A stretch of 16,592 nucleotides of DNA, taken from an uncultured Succinivibrio sp. GTDB lineage: Bacteria > Pseudomonadota > Gammaproteobacteria > Enterobacterales > Succinivibrionaceae. Location: contig CACYBT010000054.1 in NCBI GenBank assembly GCA_902772715.1, positions 1 to 16,592 of the forward strand. Direction: 5' to 3'. Shown here one piece after another: positions 7,597 through 14,199 of this stretch; within the stretch, counting starts at the first letter, position 1, and each line of letters opens with the position of its first letter. A model generated the notes under the pieces. The model saw nothing but the letters and a program-made list of their open reading frames with translations. It did no database searches and was not told the origin of the DNA. A program made the position numbers and the translations under genes.

Positions 7597-8511
7597 CTAA
7601 GAAATTTTAAGCGTTGCTGGTGTTACCCCAAAGTAACGCTTAAATTCTCTTGTAAACTGTGAAACACTTTCGTAGCCAACTTCCATGGCTGCGGCACAGG
7701 CCTTAACATTTTCGAGTACTATCAAATCCCGAGCCCGGTTCAAACGCAGTTTTTTCACATATTGAATAGGTGTATCTGATGTCACCTGACGGAAAAGTCT
7801 ATAGAATGATGAAACACTAAGATTAGCCTTATCAGCCAAACCGTTGATATCAATTTCCTTGTTATAGTTATCCTGTAGCATTTCAATAATATTGGAAATT
7901 TCAACAAACGGACCTGTTTTTAATCCAAGTTTGAGTAAAAGGTGTGACTGTTCTCCACACAAGGCACGATAAAGAACTTCCCTACGCATGGACTGTCCTA
8001 GAATCTGCGCATCCTTCTCATTTGCAAGACAGGATAAGAATCTTAGGATAGAACTCTTAAAATCTGATGACATCACTGATGGTCCAATAGGAGATGGCAG
8101 TGACTTGTCATTTTCAACCTGTTCCTTAAGGCCCATAATTTCAACAAGTTCACGTATATCGTTAGCAGAAAACCCAACAAATATACCTTTTACTGGTTCC
8201 TTATGATTGGCAATAATTTCACACTTTAAAGGCATCATCATCGAACATACCACATATTCTCCGGCGCCATATGAAAAAGATTTTTCGTCAAAAACAATAC
8301 GTTTGGTACCACTTAACATGATGCACAGTCCAGCAGGATAAACACTTGGCTCGACTTCTTTATGAAAGGTTTCTTTAAAATAATGCACTCCTTCTACGGG
8401 GCATTTTTTTATACCATCTTCCATCTTGGGAAAATAATGAAGTGCTTCTGCAAACACCGCCATGTGACTATTACTCCGTTTATGAAATTTAAATAAATTC
8501 AAGAATCGCAT
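7597..8511 (-). CDS. AraC-family transcriptional regulator, YqhC-type (AraC_N + HTH_18)
   Basis: The protein has an AraC_N sensor domain at about 40-190 (SGTKRIVFDEKSFSYGAGEY, then MPLKCEI..EPVKGIFVGF) and a double helix-turn-helix at about 205-302. The second half closely follows E. coli YqhC: VSSFYRLFRQVTSDTPIQYVKKLRL, then AAAMEVGYESVSQFTREFKRYFGVTP. YqhC activates an aldehyde reductase gene; regulators of this subfamily often control adjacent oxidoreductases or transporters. Here the gene is divergent from a DMT transporter, its likely target. The coordinate given uses the upstream ATG; a second ATG at 8463 (Met17) has a GGAG 10 nt before it and is an equally reasonable start. The extended -10 promoter at 8540-8548 would give a leader of about 20 nt to the first ATG. 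Confidence 0.9.
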   Translation of the reverse strand: MRFLNLFKFHKRSNSHMAVFAEALHYFPKMEDGIKKCPVEGVHYFKETFHKEVEPSVYPAGLCIMLSGTKRIVFDEKSFSYGAGEYVVCSMMMPLKCEIIANHKEPVKGIFVGFSANDIRELVEIMGLKEQVENDKSLPSPIGPSVMSSDFKSSILRFLSCLANEKDAQILGQSMRREVLYRALCGEQSHLLLKLGLKTGPFVEISNIIEMLQDNYNKEIDINGLADKANLSVSSFYRLFRQVTSDTPIQYVKKLRLNRARDLIVLENVKACAAAMEVGYESVSQFTREFKRYFGVTPATLKIS

Positions 8512-8868
8512 CTCTCGTCTTAGAGAAATTGAGTTGATGATTATACCACATAACTATATTTGATTAGATTAGGCAAAAAACTTTTTATGTATATTTTGAC
8601 AAGATTATGTATAACATTTAGCTAACACACTGACTATAAAGAAAAATTATATTAAATATTTTAGGTTTTCCCGATCTTTTATTTAGGCAAGTAAATTATC
8701 AAAATACAAAAATCCACCATTCTTTAAGACATCCTTATTGAGCAGAAAAAACCTCATCATACATATACAAAGCACCTGGTTTAAGATAAGATAGCAACTC
8801 AATTTTATCGGGTTTATAAATTATTTGAGAATTGATCCGAACTTTAAACATTAGGAAAAGAAAGTATT
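8512..8868. other. Divergent AraC/DMT intergenic control region
   Basis: This very AT-rich 357-bp region has no credible ORF. It contains the regulator promoter (8540-8548), and TTAGGCAA occurs twice in direct orientation (8569-8576 and 8683-8690), with TTAGG repeated again near 8660 and 8851. Direct repeats are the usual form of AraC-family binding sites. A consensus TTGACA at 8596-8601 lacks a convincing -10, so the transporter start site is not assigned. Confidence 0.5.
8540..8548 (-). promoter_or_regulatory. Extended -10 promoter of the AraC-family gene
   Basis: On the minus strand the sequence reads TGGTATAAT, a consensus -10 with the extended TGn element. No good -35 is visible, which is acceptable for extended -10 promoters or for one needing an activator. 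Predicted start is near 8533. Confidence 0.55.
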
Positions 8869-9771
8869 ATGCCTGCCATATTTTTGAAATTACATATTGC
8901 AGTACTTATTGGTGGATTTACCGGACTTTTCGGTAGACTCATAAATCTTGATGCCTTTTGGATTGTGTTTGGCAGAATGATCATTGGCGGTATTTTTCTA
9001 ATAGCCTATTTAATGCTCAAAGGCAAAATAACCTATATTGGGATAAAGGGGATAGTAAAAGGTATGGCTTTAGGCGCACTCCTATGCTGTCACCTCATGT
9101 TATTTTATTTATCGATTAAACTTTCCAATGTTTCCATCGGGGTGGTATGTGTCTCTACCATCGGTTTTTTCGTTGCCTTTATTGAACCGCTCATGTTCAA
9201 GAGCCGTTTTTCCATCACTGATCTTCTTTATTCGCTGCTCGCCATACTAGGCGTACTTTTTATTTTCGGTTTTGATTCTAGATATCGCCTTGGGATCAGT
9301 GTAGGCATCATCTGCGCACTGTTATCTGGAATTTACTCCATATTAAACCGCAAAGCCGCACCTCTTTACGACAATTATACCTTCATGAGCTGGCAGCTGA
9401 CCGGAGGTTCACTGTTTATGGCCTTGCTTTGTCCTGCCTATTATCTTATATACGGGTCATTTAACCTGCACTTTGAAATAACGGATCTAGTCTATCTGTT
9501 TTTGGCTGGAACAATCTGTACCGCTCTAATGTATCTGCTACAGTTACAGGTGCTTAAAAGGCTATCAGCCTTTACGGTGATGCTCTCGTATAATCTCGAA
9601 CCGGTATACTCCATAATCCTGGCGATGTTGATTTTTAGCGAAAATAACGAATTAAACTATGCCTTTTACATAGGAATCGCTTTCATTGTGTTTTCTGTGG
9701 CACTTAAGACCTCCAAGGCGCTACATCTTGACAGAAAAACACTGCCACATAAGCACAAATCCAACCTTTAG
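8869..9771 (+). CDS. DMT-superfamily transporter (EamA family)
   Basis: This 300-residue inner-membrane protein has about ten hydrophobic helices arranged as two EamA halves (about 5-135 and 145-285), the standard layout for drug/metabolite transporters that usually export amino acids, metabolites or drugs. Typical points are AFWIVFGRMIIGG in helix 2, FLSIKL-type ends of helix 3-4, and SYNLEPVYSIILAMLIFSE in helix 9 (EamA consensus: L.P....l.a...l.E). The ATG is preceded by AGGAAAAG. Substrate cannot be told from sequence. The divergent YqhC-type regulator is the likely controller. The stop codon is 1 bp from the stop of the convergent DUF3737 gene. Confidence 0.9.
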   Translation: MPAIFLKLHIAVLIGGFTGLFGRLINLDAFWIVFGRMIIGGIFLIAYLMLKGKITYIGIKGIVKGMALGALLCCHLMLFYLSIKLSNVSIGVVCVSTIGFFVAFIEPLMFKSRFSITDLLYSLLAILGVLFIFGFDSRYRLGISVGIICALLSGIYSILNRKAAPLYDNYTFMSWQLTGGSLFMALLCPAYYLIYGSFNLHFEITDLVYLFLAGTICTALMYLLQLQVLKRLSAFTVMLSYNLEPVYSIILAMLIFSENNELNYAFYIGIAFIVFSVALKTSKALHLDRKTLPHKHKSNL

Positions 9772-9772
9772 A

Positions 9773-10621
9773 CTATGCTCCCTTTATTTTTATGACGCAA
9801 TCATGAGGCAAACGTGCATTTTCATCATCGACAACATTGCCTATTGCATCTGCCTCAATGCAGCCGGTCAAAGGGTTTTTGACACTAGTGATACTGCCTT
9901 TTACAGAAGCATTAACACTGCTGTATTCAAAACACAAATTGCAGTTTTCATGCATAGTACAGTTTATCAGTGAGAGATTATCGGCATAACACAGAGGCTG
10001 ACTGCCGCTAATTTCGCAGTTAACTAAACTAAGATTGGTAGAATGCCAGCCTAAAAATTCACTTTCGATGTAACAGTTCTCGACAAGCACATCCTTACTT
10101 TCCCAAAAGGCATCCTTCGTAATAATTCGACAGTTACGAATTAAAACATTGTTACAGTTTTGAAAAACATAGTTACCATTGATCACGGTATTTTCAATTT
10201 TTAGGTCGTGACTGTTCATGAAAAGATAGTCACCTTTTTCAAAGTGGCACGATTCAAGACCTACCTTTTCACAATCCCAAAATGTTTCAAGAGCATCACT
10301 GAAAGTAACTTTATTTAAACTGATTCCTGCGCAGCGACGAAACATCTTTGGAGCATCAACAGTGACGTTCTCCATAACCAAACCACGTGTGTACCAAATG
10401 GCGGCTCTACTGCCGCTTTCGAACACGCTATGAGTTACTTTTCCCTCATGCAAATGCCATAAAGGATATTTACCATTAAAAGCACAATTCCTGATAGTGA
10501 TATTAGAACATTCCTTTAAACCTGACTCACCATCAACTATCCGTATATCCTCTAAAGTCAGATCTTTTTTGGCAAAAAAAGGTCTTTCACCACCATATTC
10601 TTTCAATTTTTTTTCATCCAT
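9773..10621 (-). CDS. DUF3737 family beta-helix-like repeat protein
   Basis: This cytoplasmic protein of about 282 residues consists of repeats of roughly 18-22 residues: NCAFNGKYPLWHLHEG, ENVTVDAPKMFRRCAG, NKVTFSDALETFWDCE, ESCHFEKGDYLFMNSHD, ENTVINGNYVFQNCNN, RNCRIITKDAFWESKD, ENCYIESEFLGWHSTN. Such N-x-x-h, aromatic-rich repeats are expected to fold as a right-handed parallel beta-helix, and the whole pattern matches DUF3737 of gut bacteria. No function is established for the family, and there is no signal peptide. I start at the ATG (10621) rather than an in-frame TTG three codons upstream. A TATAAT at 10670-10675 on the minus strand could be its own promoter, giving a leader of about 45 nt. 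Confidence 0.88.
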   Translation of the reverse strand: MDEKKLKEYGGERPFFAKKDLTLEDIRIVDGESGLKECSNITIRNCAFNGKYPLWHLHEGKVTHSVFESGSRAAIWYTRGLVMENVTVDAPKMFRRCAGISLNKVTFSDALETFWDCEKVGLESCHFEKGDYLFMNSHDLKIENTVINGNYVFQNCNNVLIRNCRIITKDAFWESKDVLVENCYIESEFLGWHSTNLSLVNCEISGSQPLCYADNLSLINCTMHENCNLCFEYSSVNASVKGSITSVKNPLTGCIEADAIGNVVDDENARLPHDCVIKIKGA

Positions 10622-10683
10622 AACTATCAATCTCTATACTTATTCTACCTATACTTTCCAGCCATTGACATTATAGAGGATTG

Positions 10684-11715
10684 CTATTTTATATTATTAA
10701 GCACATCTTCTTGCTGTTGTACCAGCCCCTCTATAATCAGGATATTTGAAGAGCTGTTCATCTCGTTGGCAAGAGACAGCAAATCGGTATACACTAACTT
10801 AATTCGAGCACTGTGCTTATTTGCCATAAAGTTTCTGAAGGCTAGTTTCAAATTCTGGAGCCGACTGTTAATTGCAGCGTATTTATGATCTTTATGATGA
10901 CGTAAAAATACATTCAGTTTGGACAGATACTCCTTGTACTCATCCATGAAAGCAAGAGAAAAACTTAATTCTCCAAGAATGCCGCTAGGTGTCCTAAGAT
11001 AACACACGGCTTCAAGATCTTCAAAATCAGTTGACAAATTCCATCTGTCAAGGATTGCCACGAGTTCTATACGTTTATTAACGTGTTGCAATGCCTTAAT
11101 TACATCCGCTCTGTTTTGAAAAGAAATTCTTCCAAGAAGAAGATCTGTCACCCTTTTGGGATCCCCATGATGTTCTTTGATTTTTTCTTTTACCTTAGAA
11201 TAACTGGGAGTTATTAGTTGAGACTGCAGATCGCCTCCAACATTACGGTGAATATCCGCGACAATAGCATTAAAATCAGAACGTGACTCCTCGTTTTTCT
11301 TAAAGAGTGAATCTATGGAATATACATCCTTAGAGTAGGGATAGGAAACGGTAACCGCAACATTTTTGACACCGGCTTTCTTTAACCTATACAGTGTCTC
11401 ATTTCCTTCAAGAACGGTATAAGTGCCATCGCCTCTTTTTACAACATAAAGCGGTTCATAATGACTGTCATGGCCTAGGCTTTCCCTGTCAGACATCTTT
11501 TGTTCTTTTAAAGTCTCATCACCTACAATCTTTTCTGTAGGAACAAGAACCTCAATAGACATATTGTCAACCTGATAGTTATCCGACAGAAAAGAGTTGT
11601 CATTACCAAACTCACTGTAAGCCTCATATGCGCTATGCTTAGGCTGTGCACAGCCAAAAAAGACAACACTTAAAATTACAGAAACAGTGATTAGCGCTTT
11701 TTTATACTCAAACAT
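10684..11715 (-). CDS. Putative lipoprotein with ParB-like and RelA/SpoT-like domains
   Basis: I know no named homologue. From the ATG (343 residues), a hydrophobic signal (5-21) ends in VVFFGC, a weak lipobox with Cys22 as possible acylation site. Residues 52-125 resemble the ParB N-terminal fold: a V.TEKI-like entry, then PLYVVKRGDGTYTVLEGNET-type strand-turn-strand with LYRLKKAGVKNVAVTV (ParB: P..V....G.y.l..G..R..A.k..G...v.v). Residues 150-260 resemble a RelA/SpoT-type nucleotidyltransferase: KVKEKIKEHHGDPKRVTDLLLGRI (174-197), a central helix, LDRW (222-225), and GELSFSLAFMDEYKE where the E-x-Q motif would sit, here E-x-S. The C-terminus is helical. I start at ATG; an in-frame TTG lies four codons upstream. 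It follows asd after a hairpin. Domain calls rest on pattern recall only. Confidence 0.65.
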   Translation of the reverse strand: MFEYKKALITVSVILSVVFFGCAQPKHSAYEAYSEFGNDNSFLSDNYQVDNMSIEVLVPTEKIVGDETLKEQKMSDRESLGHDSHYEPLYVVKRGDGTYTVLEGNETLYRLKKAGVKNVAVTVSYPYSKDVYSIDSLFKKNEESRSDFNAIVADIHRNVGGDLQSQLITPSYSKVKEKIKEHHGDPKRVTDLLLGRISFQNRADVIKALQHVNKRIELVAILDRWNLSTDFEDLEAVCYLRTPSGILGELSFSLAFMDEYKEYLSKLNVFLRHHKDHKYAAINSRLQNLKLAFRNFMANKHSARIKLVYTDLLSLANEMNSSSNILIIEGLVQQQEDVLNNIK

Positions 11716-11734
11716 AACTTGACCCAATAAAGCT

Positions 11735-11763
11735 AAATATGCAAGGCAACACCTTGCATATTT
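11735..11763 (-). terminator. Perfect 12-bp hairpin downstream of asd (terminator or processing stem)
   Basis: The arms AAATATGCAAGG (11735-11746) and CCTTGCATATTT (11752-11763) are perfect complements around a 5-nt loop. The stem begins 18 bp past the asd stop. On the minus strand it is followed by AGCTTTATT, not a clean U-run, so it may be a weak or leaky terminator, or a 3'-end stabilising structure between asd and the lipoprotein gene. Confidence 0.6.
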
Positions 11764-11781
11764 ACCAAGACCTGTAGTTTC

Positions 11782-12894
11782 CTATGCGAGGATCTGACGC
11801 AACATGCAGCGCAGTGGTTCAGCAGCTCCCCATAACAGCTGATCGCCTACAGTAAATGCTGAAACAAAATTATCCCCCATATTCATTTTACGAATTCTGC
11901 CAATTGGTACATATAGAGTTCCTGAAACTTTGGCAGGAGTTAGCTCTTTTAAGGTCACTTCCTTATGGTTCTCAATAACACGAGCCCATTTATTCTGTGA
12001 CACGATAAGTTCCTCAATATTCTTAATGGAAAGATTATCTTTAAGTTTAATAGTTAAAGCCTGACTGTGGCAGCGCATACTGCTAATACGCACACAGTTG
12101 CCGTCAATTGGCAGAGTACCAGGAGCAAATCCCAGAATTTTATTGGCTTCAGCCTGACTCTTCCATTCCTCACGACTCTGTCCATTCTCAAGCTCCTTGT
12201 CAATCCAAGGCAATACACTACCTGCAAGAGGAGCACCGAAGTTACTAGTAGGGAAAGAGGCATCGTTCATCTTAGCACGAACTTTTCTTTCAATATCCAA
12301 AATAGAACTATTTGGATCAGCGAGTTCATCATTAACACACTCATAAAGCGCCCCCATCTGACAAAGAAGCTCCCGCATGTTTTTAGCGCCAGCGCCAGAT
12401 GCAGCCTGATAGGTCTGAGTTGAAATCCACTCAACCTTACCGCTTTTGATTAAACCATCTAAAGCAATAAGCAACAAACTTACAGTACAGTTACCACCGA
12501 TATAGGATTTAATGCCATTATTTAAAGATTTATCCAAAAGCTCATGGTTTACAGGATCAAGAATAATCTTGGTATCATCCTGCATTCTCAAGGTAGATGC
12601 GGCATCAATCCAATAACCATTCCAACCTGTATCACGCAGTGCTTTATAAATTTTGGTGGTATAGTCTCCGCCCTGGGCAGTAATGATGATATCCATGGCT
12701 CTTAAGGCATCTAGATTAAACGCATCCTCAAGACTGCCGGTAGACTTTCCTGCAATCTCAGGTCCCTTTTGCCCCGCCTGAGAAGTTGAAAAAAACACTG
12801 GGTTAATAAGATCAAAATCTTTTTCCTGAAGCATGCGTTCCATTAAAACTGAACCTACCATGCCACGCCAGCCTACTAGTCCTACATTCTGCAT
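11782..12894 (-). CDS. asd: Aspartate-semialdehyde dehydrogenase
   Basis: Asd reduces beta-aspartyl phosphate to aspartate semialdehyde with NADPH, the branch point to lysine/diaminopimelate, threonine and methionine; it is therefore needed for peptidoglycan. The N-terminal Rossmann motif is VGLVGWRGMVGSVLMERM (4-21). The active-site Cys is C136 in YIGGNCTVSL, and the catalytic His is H276 in RCHSQAL. TQTYQAASGAGAKNMREL (159-175) is the conserved substrate/NADP block. The 370-residue length matches the Gram-negative form (E. coli 367). A GAGGAA precedes the ATG closely. The gene has a long structured leader (12895 to about 13118), which suggests regulation at the RNA level. Confidence 0.97.
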   Translation of the reverse strand: MQNVGLVGWRGMVGSVLMERMLQEKDFDLINPVFFSTSQAGQKGPEIAGKSTGSLEDAFNLDALRAMDIIITAQGGDYTTKIYKALRDTGWNGYWIDAASTLRMQDDTKIILDPVNHELLDKSLNNGIKSYIGGNCTVSLLLIALDGLIKSGKVEWISTQTYQAASGAGAKNMRELLCQMGALYECVNDELADPNSSILDIERKVRAKMNDASFPTSNFGAPLAGSVLPWIDKELENGQSREEWKSQAEANKILGFAPGTLPIDGNCVRISSMRCHSQALTIKLKDNLSIKNIEELIVSQNKWARVIENHKEVTLKELTPAKVSGTLYVPIGRIRKMNMGDNFVSAFTVGDQLLWGAAEPLRCMLRQILA

Positions 12895-13118
12895 TTATTC
12901 CTCACTTTTGACTTGCAATGAAAACCTTGCCTTGACATCCTGCTCTTGTTAACACAAGAGGATCTCTACCGCAGAGGCTAATTTCTTAGCATACTTCAAT
13001 GGATTTGAGTGACAGGCCTAGTTTTTAAGTTCACAAAGCCGCAGTCCTCTTATGAACTGCAGCCACACAAATTCTTAACTAGACTCACTCCGAAAATGGG
13101 CAAGTTGTGCCCTAAATT
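12895..13118 (-). promoter_or_regulatory. Structured 5' leader of asd, candidate cis-regulatory RNA
   Basis: Reading the minus strand from the predicted start, the leader can form: GGGCA/TGCCC hairpin (about 13098-13112); a long arm closed by GAGTGA/TCACTC (13085-13090 with 13007-13012) and CTAGTT/AACTAG (13077-13082 with 13018-13023), capped by GCTGCAGT/ACTGCGGC (13038-13063, 10-nt loop, one G-U); GCTAA-GAAA-TTAGC (12977-12990, GNRA loop); CTCT-GCGGT-AGAG (12964-12976, directly adjacent); and CTCTTGT-GTTA-ACAAGAG (12943-12960). CTTGCC (13099-13104) can also pair with GGCAAG (12926-12931), closing all of these as a multi-branch junction. TCACT in the long arm could instead pair with AGTGA of the asd Shine-Dalgarno (12902-12906). 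It does not show lysine riboswitch core motifs. Ligand and function are unknown. Confidence 0.55.
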
Positions 13119-13124
13119 ACGTTT

Positions 13125-13154
13125 ATTATAGGTGATGAGCCTCAAAAAACGCAA
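13125..13154 (-). promoter_or_regulatory. asd promoter (-35 TTGCGT, -10 TATAAT)
   Basis: On the minus strand TTGCGT (13149-13154) and TATAAT (13125-13130) are 18 bp apart, a good sigma-70 pattern with predicted start near 13118. Between this promoter and the upstream gene's stop (13155-13272) I see only AT-rich sequence with no ORF and no convincing terminator. Confidence 0.65.
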
Positions 13155-13272
13155 CACAAGACACCTGATTATCTTAGCCTCCCTTATCCCATACACAGGA
13201 TCTGGATTTACGGCGTTTTTTGATAATTTTTTCAGAACAAACTGTTTACCTTAAAATCTGCTGATAACCTAA

Positions 13273-14094
13273 TTACGGACCACATCTATCCACAGAAAAA
13301 ATCTCATGAAAACTACCATCCTCAGCATCAAGGTAAACCGTAATAACTTTACCCGAACTAATCATATCGAAAAACAGTGGTATTTTACAAATTTTTGTTG
13401 CCGACGACTTAATGTACAAATCTAGTGCAGAAGAGGGGGCTTGGTGATGTAGGAGAGTTCCCTTTTTGAAAAGCAACTGCATGGTAAGAGTTGTATTGTC
13501 GTAACTTAATCTATTAAGAGAAATACTGTTATCAATACGAATAGGCAGTTTACTCTGCAGGCCCTCGACAGACATTTTGATGTCGTCATGATGATTTACA
13601 GTAAAGAAGTAATATACAGCAAAGACCACCGCCATTACGGCAAAGAGTTTAAAATTTCGCAGCATACGCCTGAGGTTCAAATTCTGTTCAGACTTTAAGC
13701 GATTGATTTTATTCATTGCCGCCGCATAGTATAAAGAAGAATTTTCATCAGTAGATTTCTCTTGATGCATCAAAGGTTTCATCGGGCCGTTCTGTTCTTC
13801 ATGCTCTTTCTTAAACTCTTCTTCTAATTCTTTTATTCTCTCTAAAATATCCTCTCGTATATATTTAGGTTTTAAAGGATGACGTCTTTCTTTATTGTCA
13901 CCACTGATTCTGCGAACATGTTCATAGGCTGTTTTTGCAAAAAGAGGACCTGCTAAATTGAGATATGACTTTTGTCCACTATCCATCTGTGTCAGCTCCA
14001 AAAGTTCCTCGTCACTAACATAATTATCATCAAGACTATTGACGCTCTTAACTGTCTTAAGTCTCTTGTAATGGGATTGCTCATCTTTTTTCAT
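13273..14094 (-). CDS. Single-pass membrane protein of unknown function with exported two-Cys domain
   Basis: I do not recognise the gene. The 273-residue protein has a charged cytoplasmic region (1-146) that includes a likely short coiled coil (80-100, Glu/Lys-rich), one transmembrane helix (about 149-165, positive-inside with RRMLRNFK before it), and a periplasmic C-terminal domain with Cys236 and Cys271. That domain (KLPIRIDNSISLNRLSYDNTTL..., Cys, then SGKVITVYLDAEDG, terminal VDRCG) follows a pattern common in small exported proteins (LP..ID..T.L..., Cys, G..v.Y.y.d..G, Cys), where the two Cys probably form a disulfide. No good Shine-Dalgarno is seen. It is divergent from ycaO across 105 bp, and 378 bp lie between its stop and asd. 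Confidence 0.75.
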   Translation of the reverse strand: MKKDEQSHYKRLKTVKSVNSLDDNYVSDEELLELTQMDSGQKSYLNLAGPLFAKTAYEHVRRISGDNKERRHPLKPKYIREDILERIKELEEEFKKEHEEQNGPMKPLMHQEKSTDENSSLYYAAAMNKINRLKSEQNLNLRRMLRNFKLFAVMAVVFAVYYFFTVNHHDDIKMSVEGLQSKLPIRIDNSISLNRLSYDNTTLTMQLLFKKGTLLHHQAPSSALDLYIKSSATKICKIPLFFDMISSGKVITVYLDAEDGSFHEIFSVDRCGP

Positions 14095-14130
14095 AACGTC
14101 ATTAAGTGGTCAGCGCATTGTAATTTACAG

Positions 14131-14149
14131 CATATAGTCTCACTATATG
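14131..14149. promoter_or_regulatory. Perfect 8-3-8 palindrome in the divergent ycaO promoter region
   Basis: CATATAGT-CTC-ACTATATG is a perfect 19-bp dyad near the middle of the 105-bp divergent spacer. It overlaps or abuts -10-like AT-rich elements (TATAAT on the minus strand at 14152-14157). It is well placed to bind a dimeric regulator acting on one or both genes. The binding protein is unknown. Confidence 0.45.
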
Positions 14150-14199
14150 GTATTATAAAGCAGATTTTTTTATTATATATTTGTATACTGGGGTTAAAA

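Noticed and set aside
8596..8601. Consensus TTGACA as -35 of the transporter promoter
   Set aside because: At 16-18 bp spacing only TTAGCT or TAGCTA is found; TATAAC lies only 8 bp away, so I do not assign it.
12067..12423. 118-residue plus-strand ORF inside asd
   Set aside because: It is antisense to a fully conserved asd, with no ribosome-binding site and low-complexity composition; it is a shadow of the real frame.
12895..13118. Lysine riboswitch upstream of asd
   Set aside because: Position and size fit, but I could not find the AGAGGxGC and GCCGAAG core motifs on the minus strand. 6S RNA was also considered and lacks its signature ends.
13972..14199. N-terminal extension of YcaO starting at 13972
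   Set aside because: It overlaps the divergent gene's 5' end and the promoter palindrome, shows no family similarity, and the ATG at 14200 has GGGG at proper spacing and gives the usual 586 residues.
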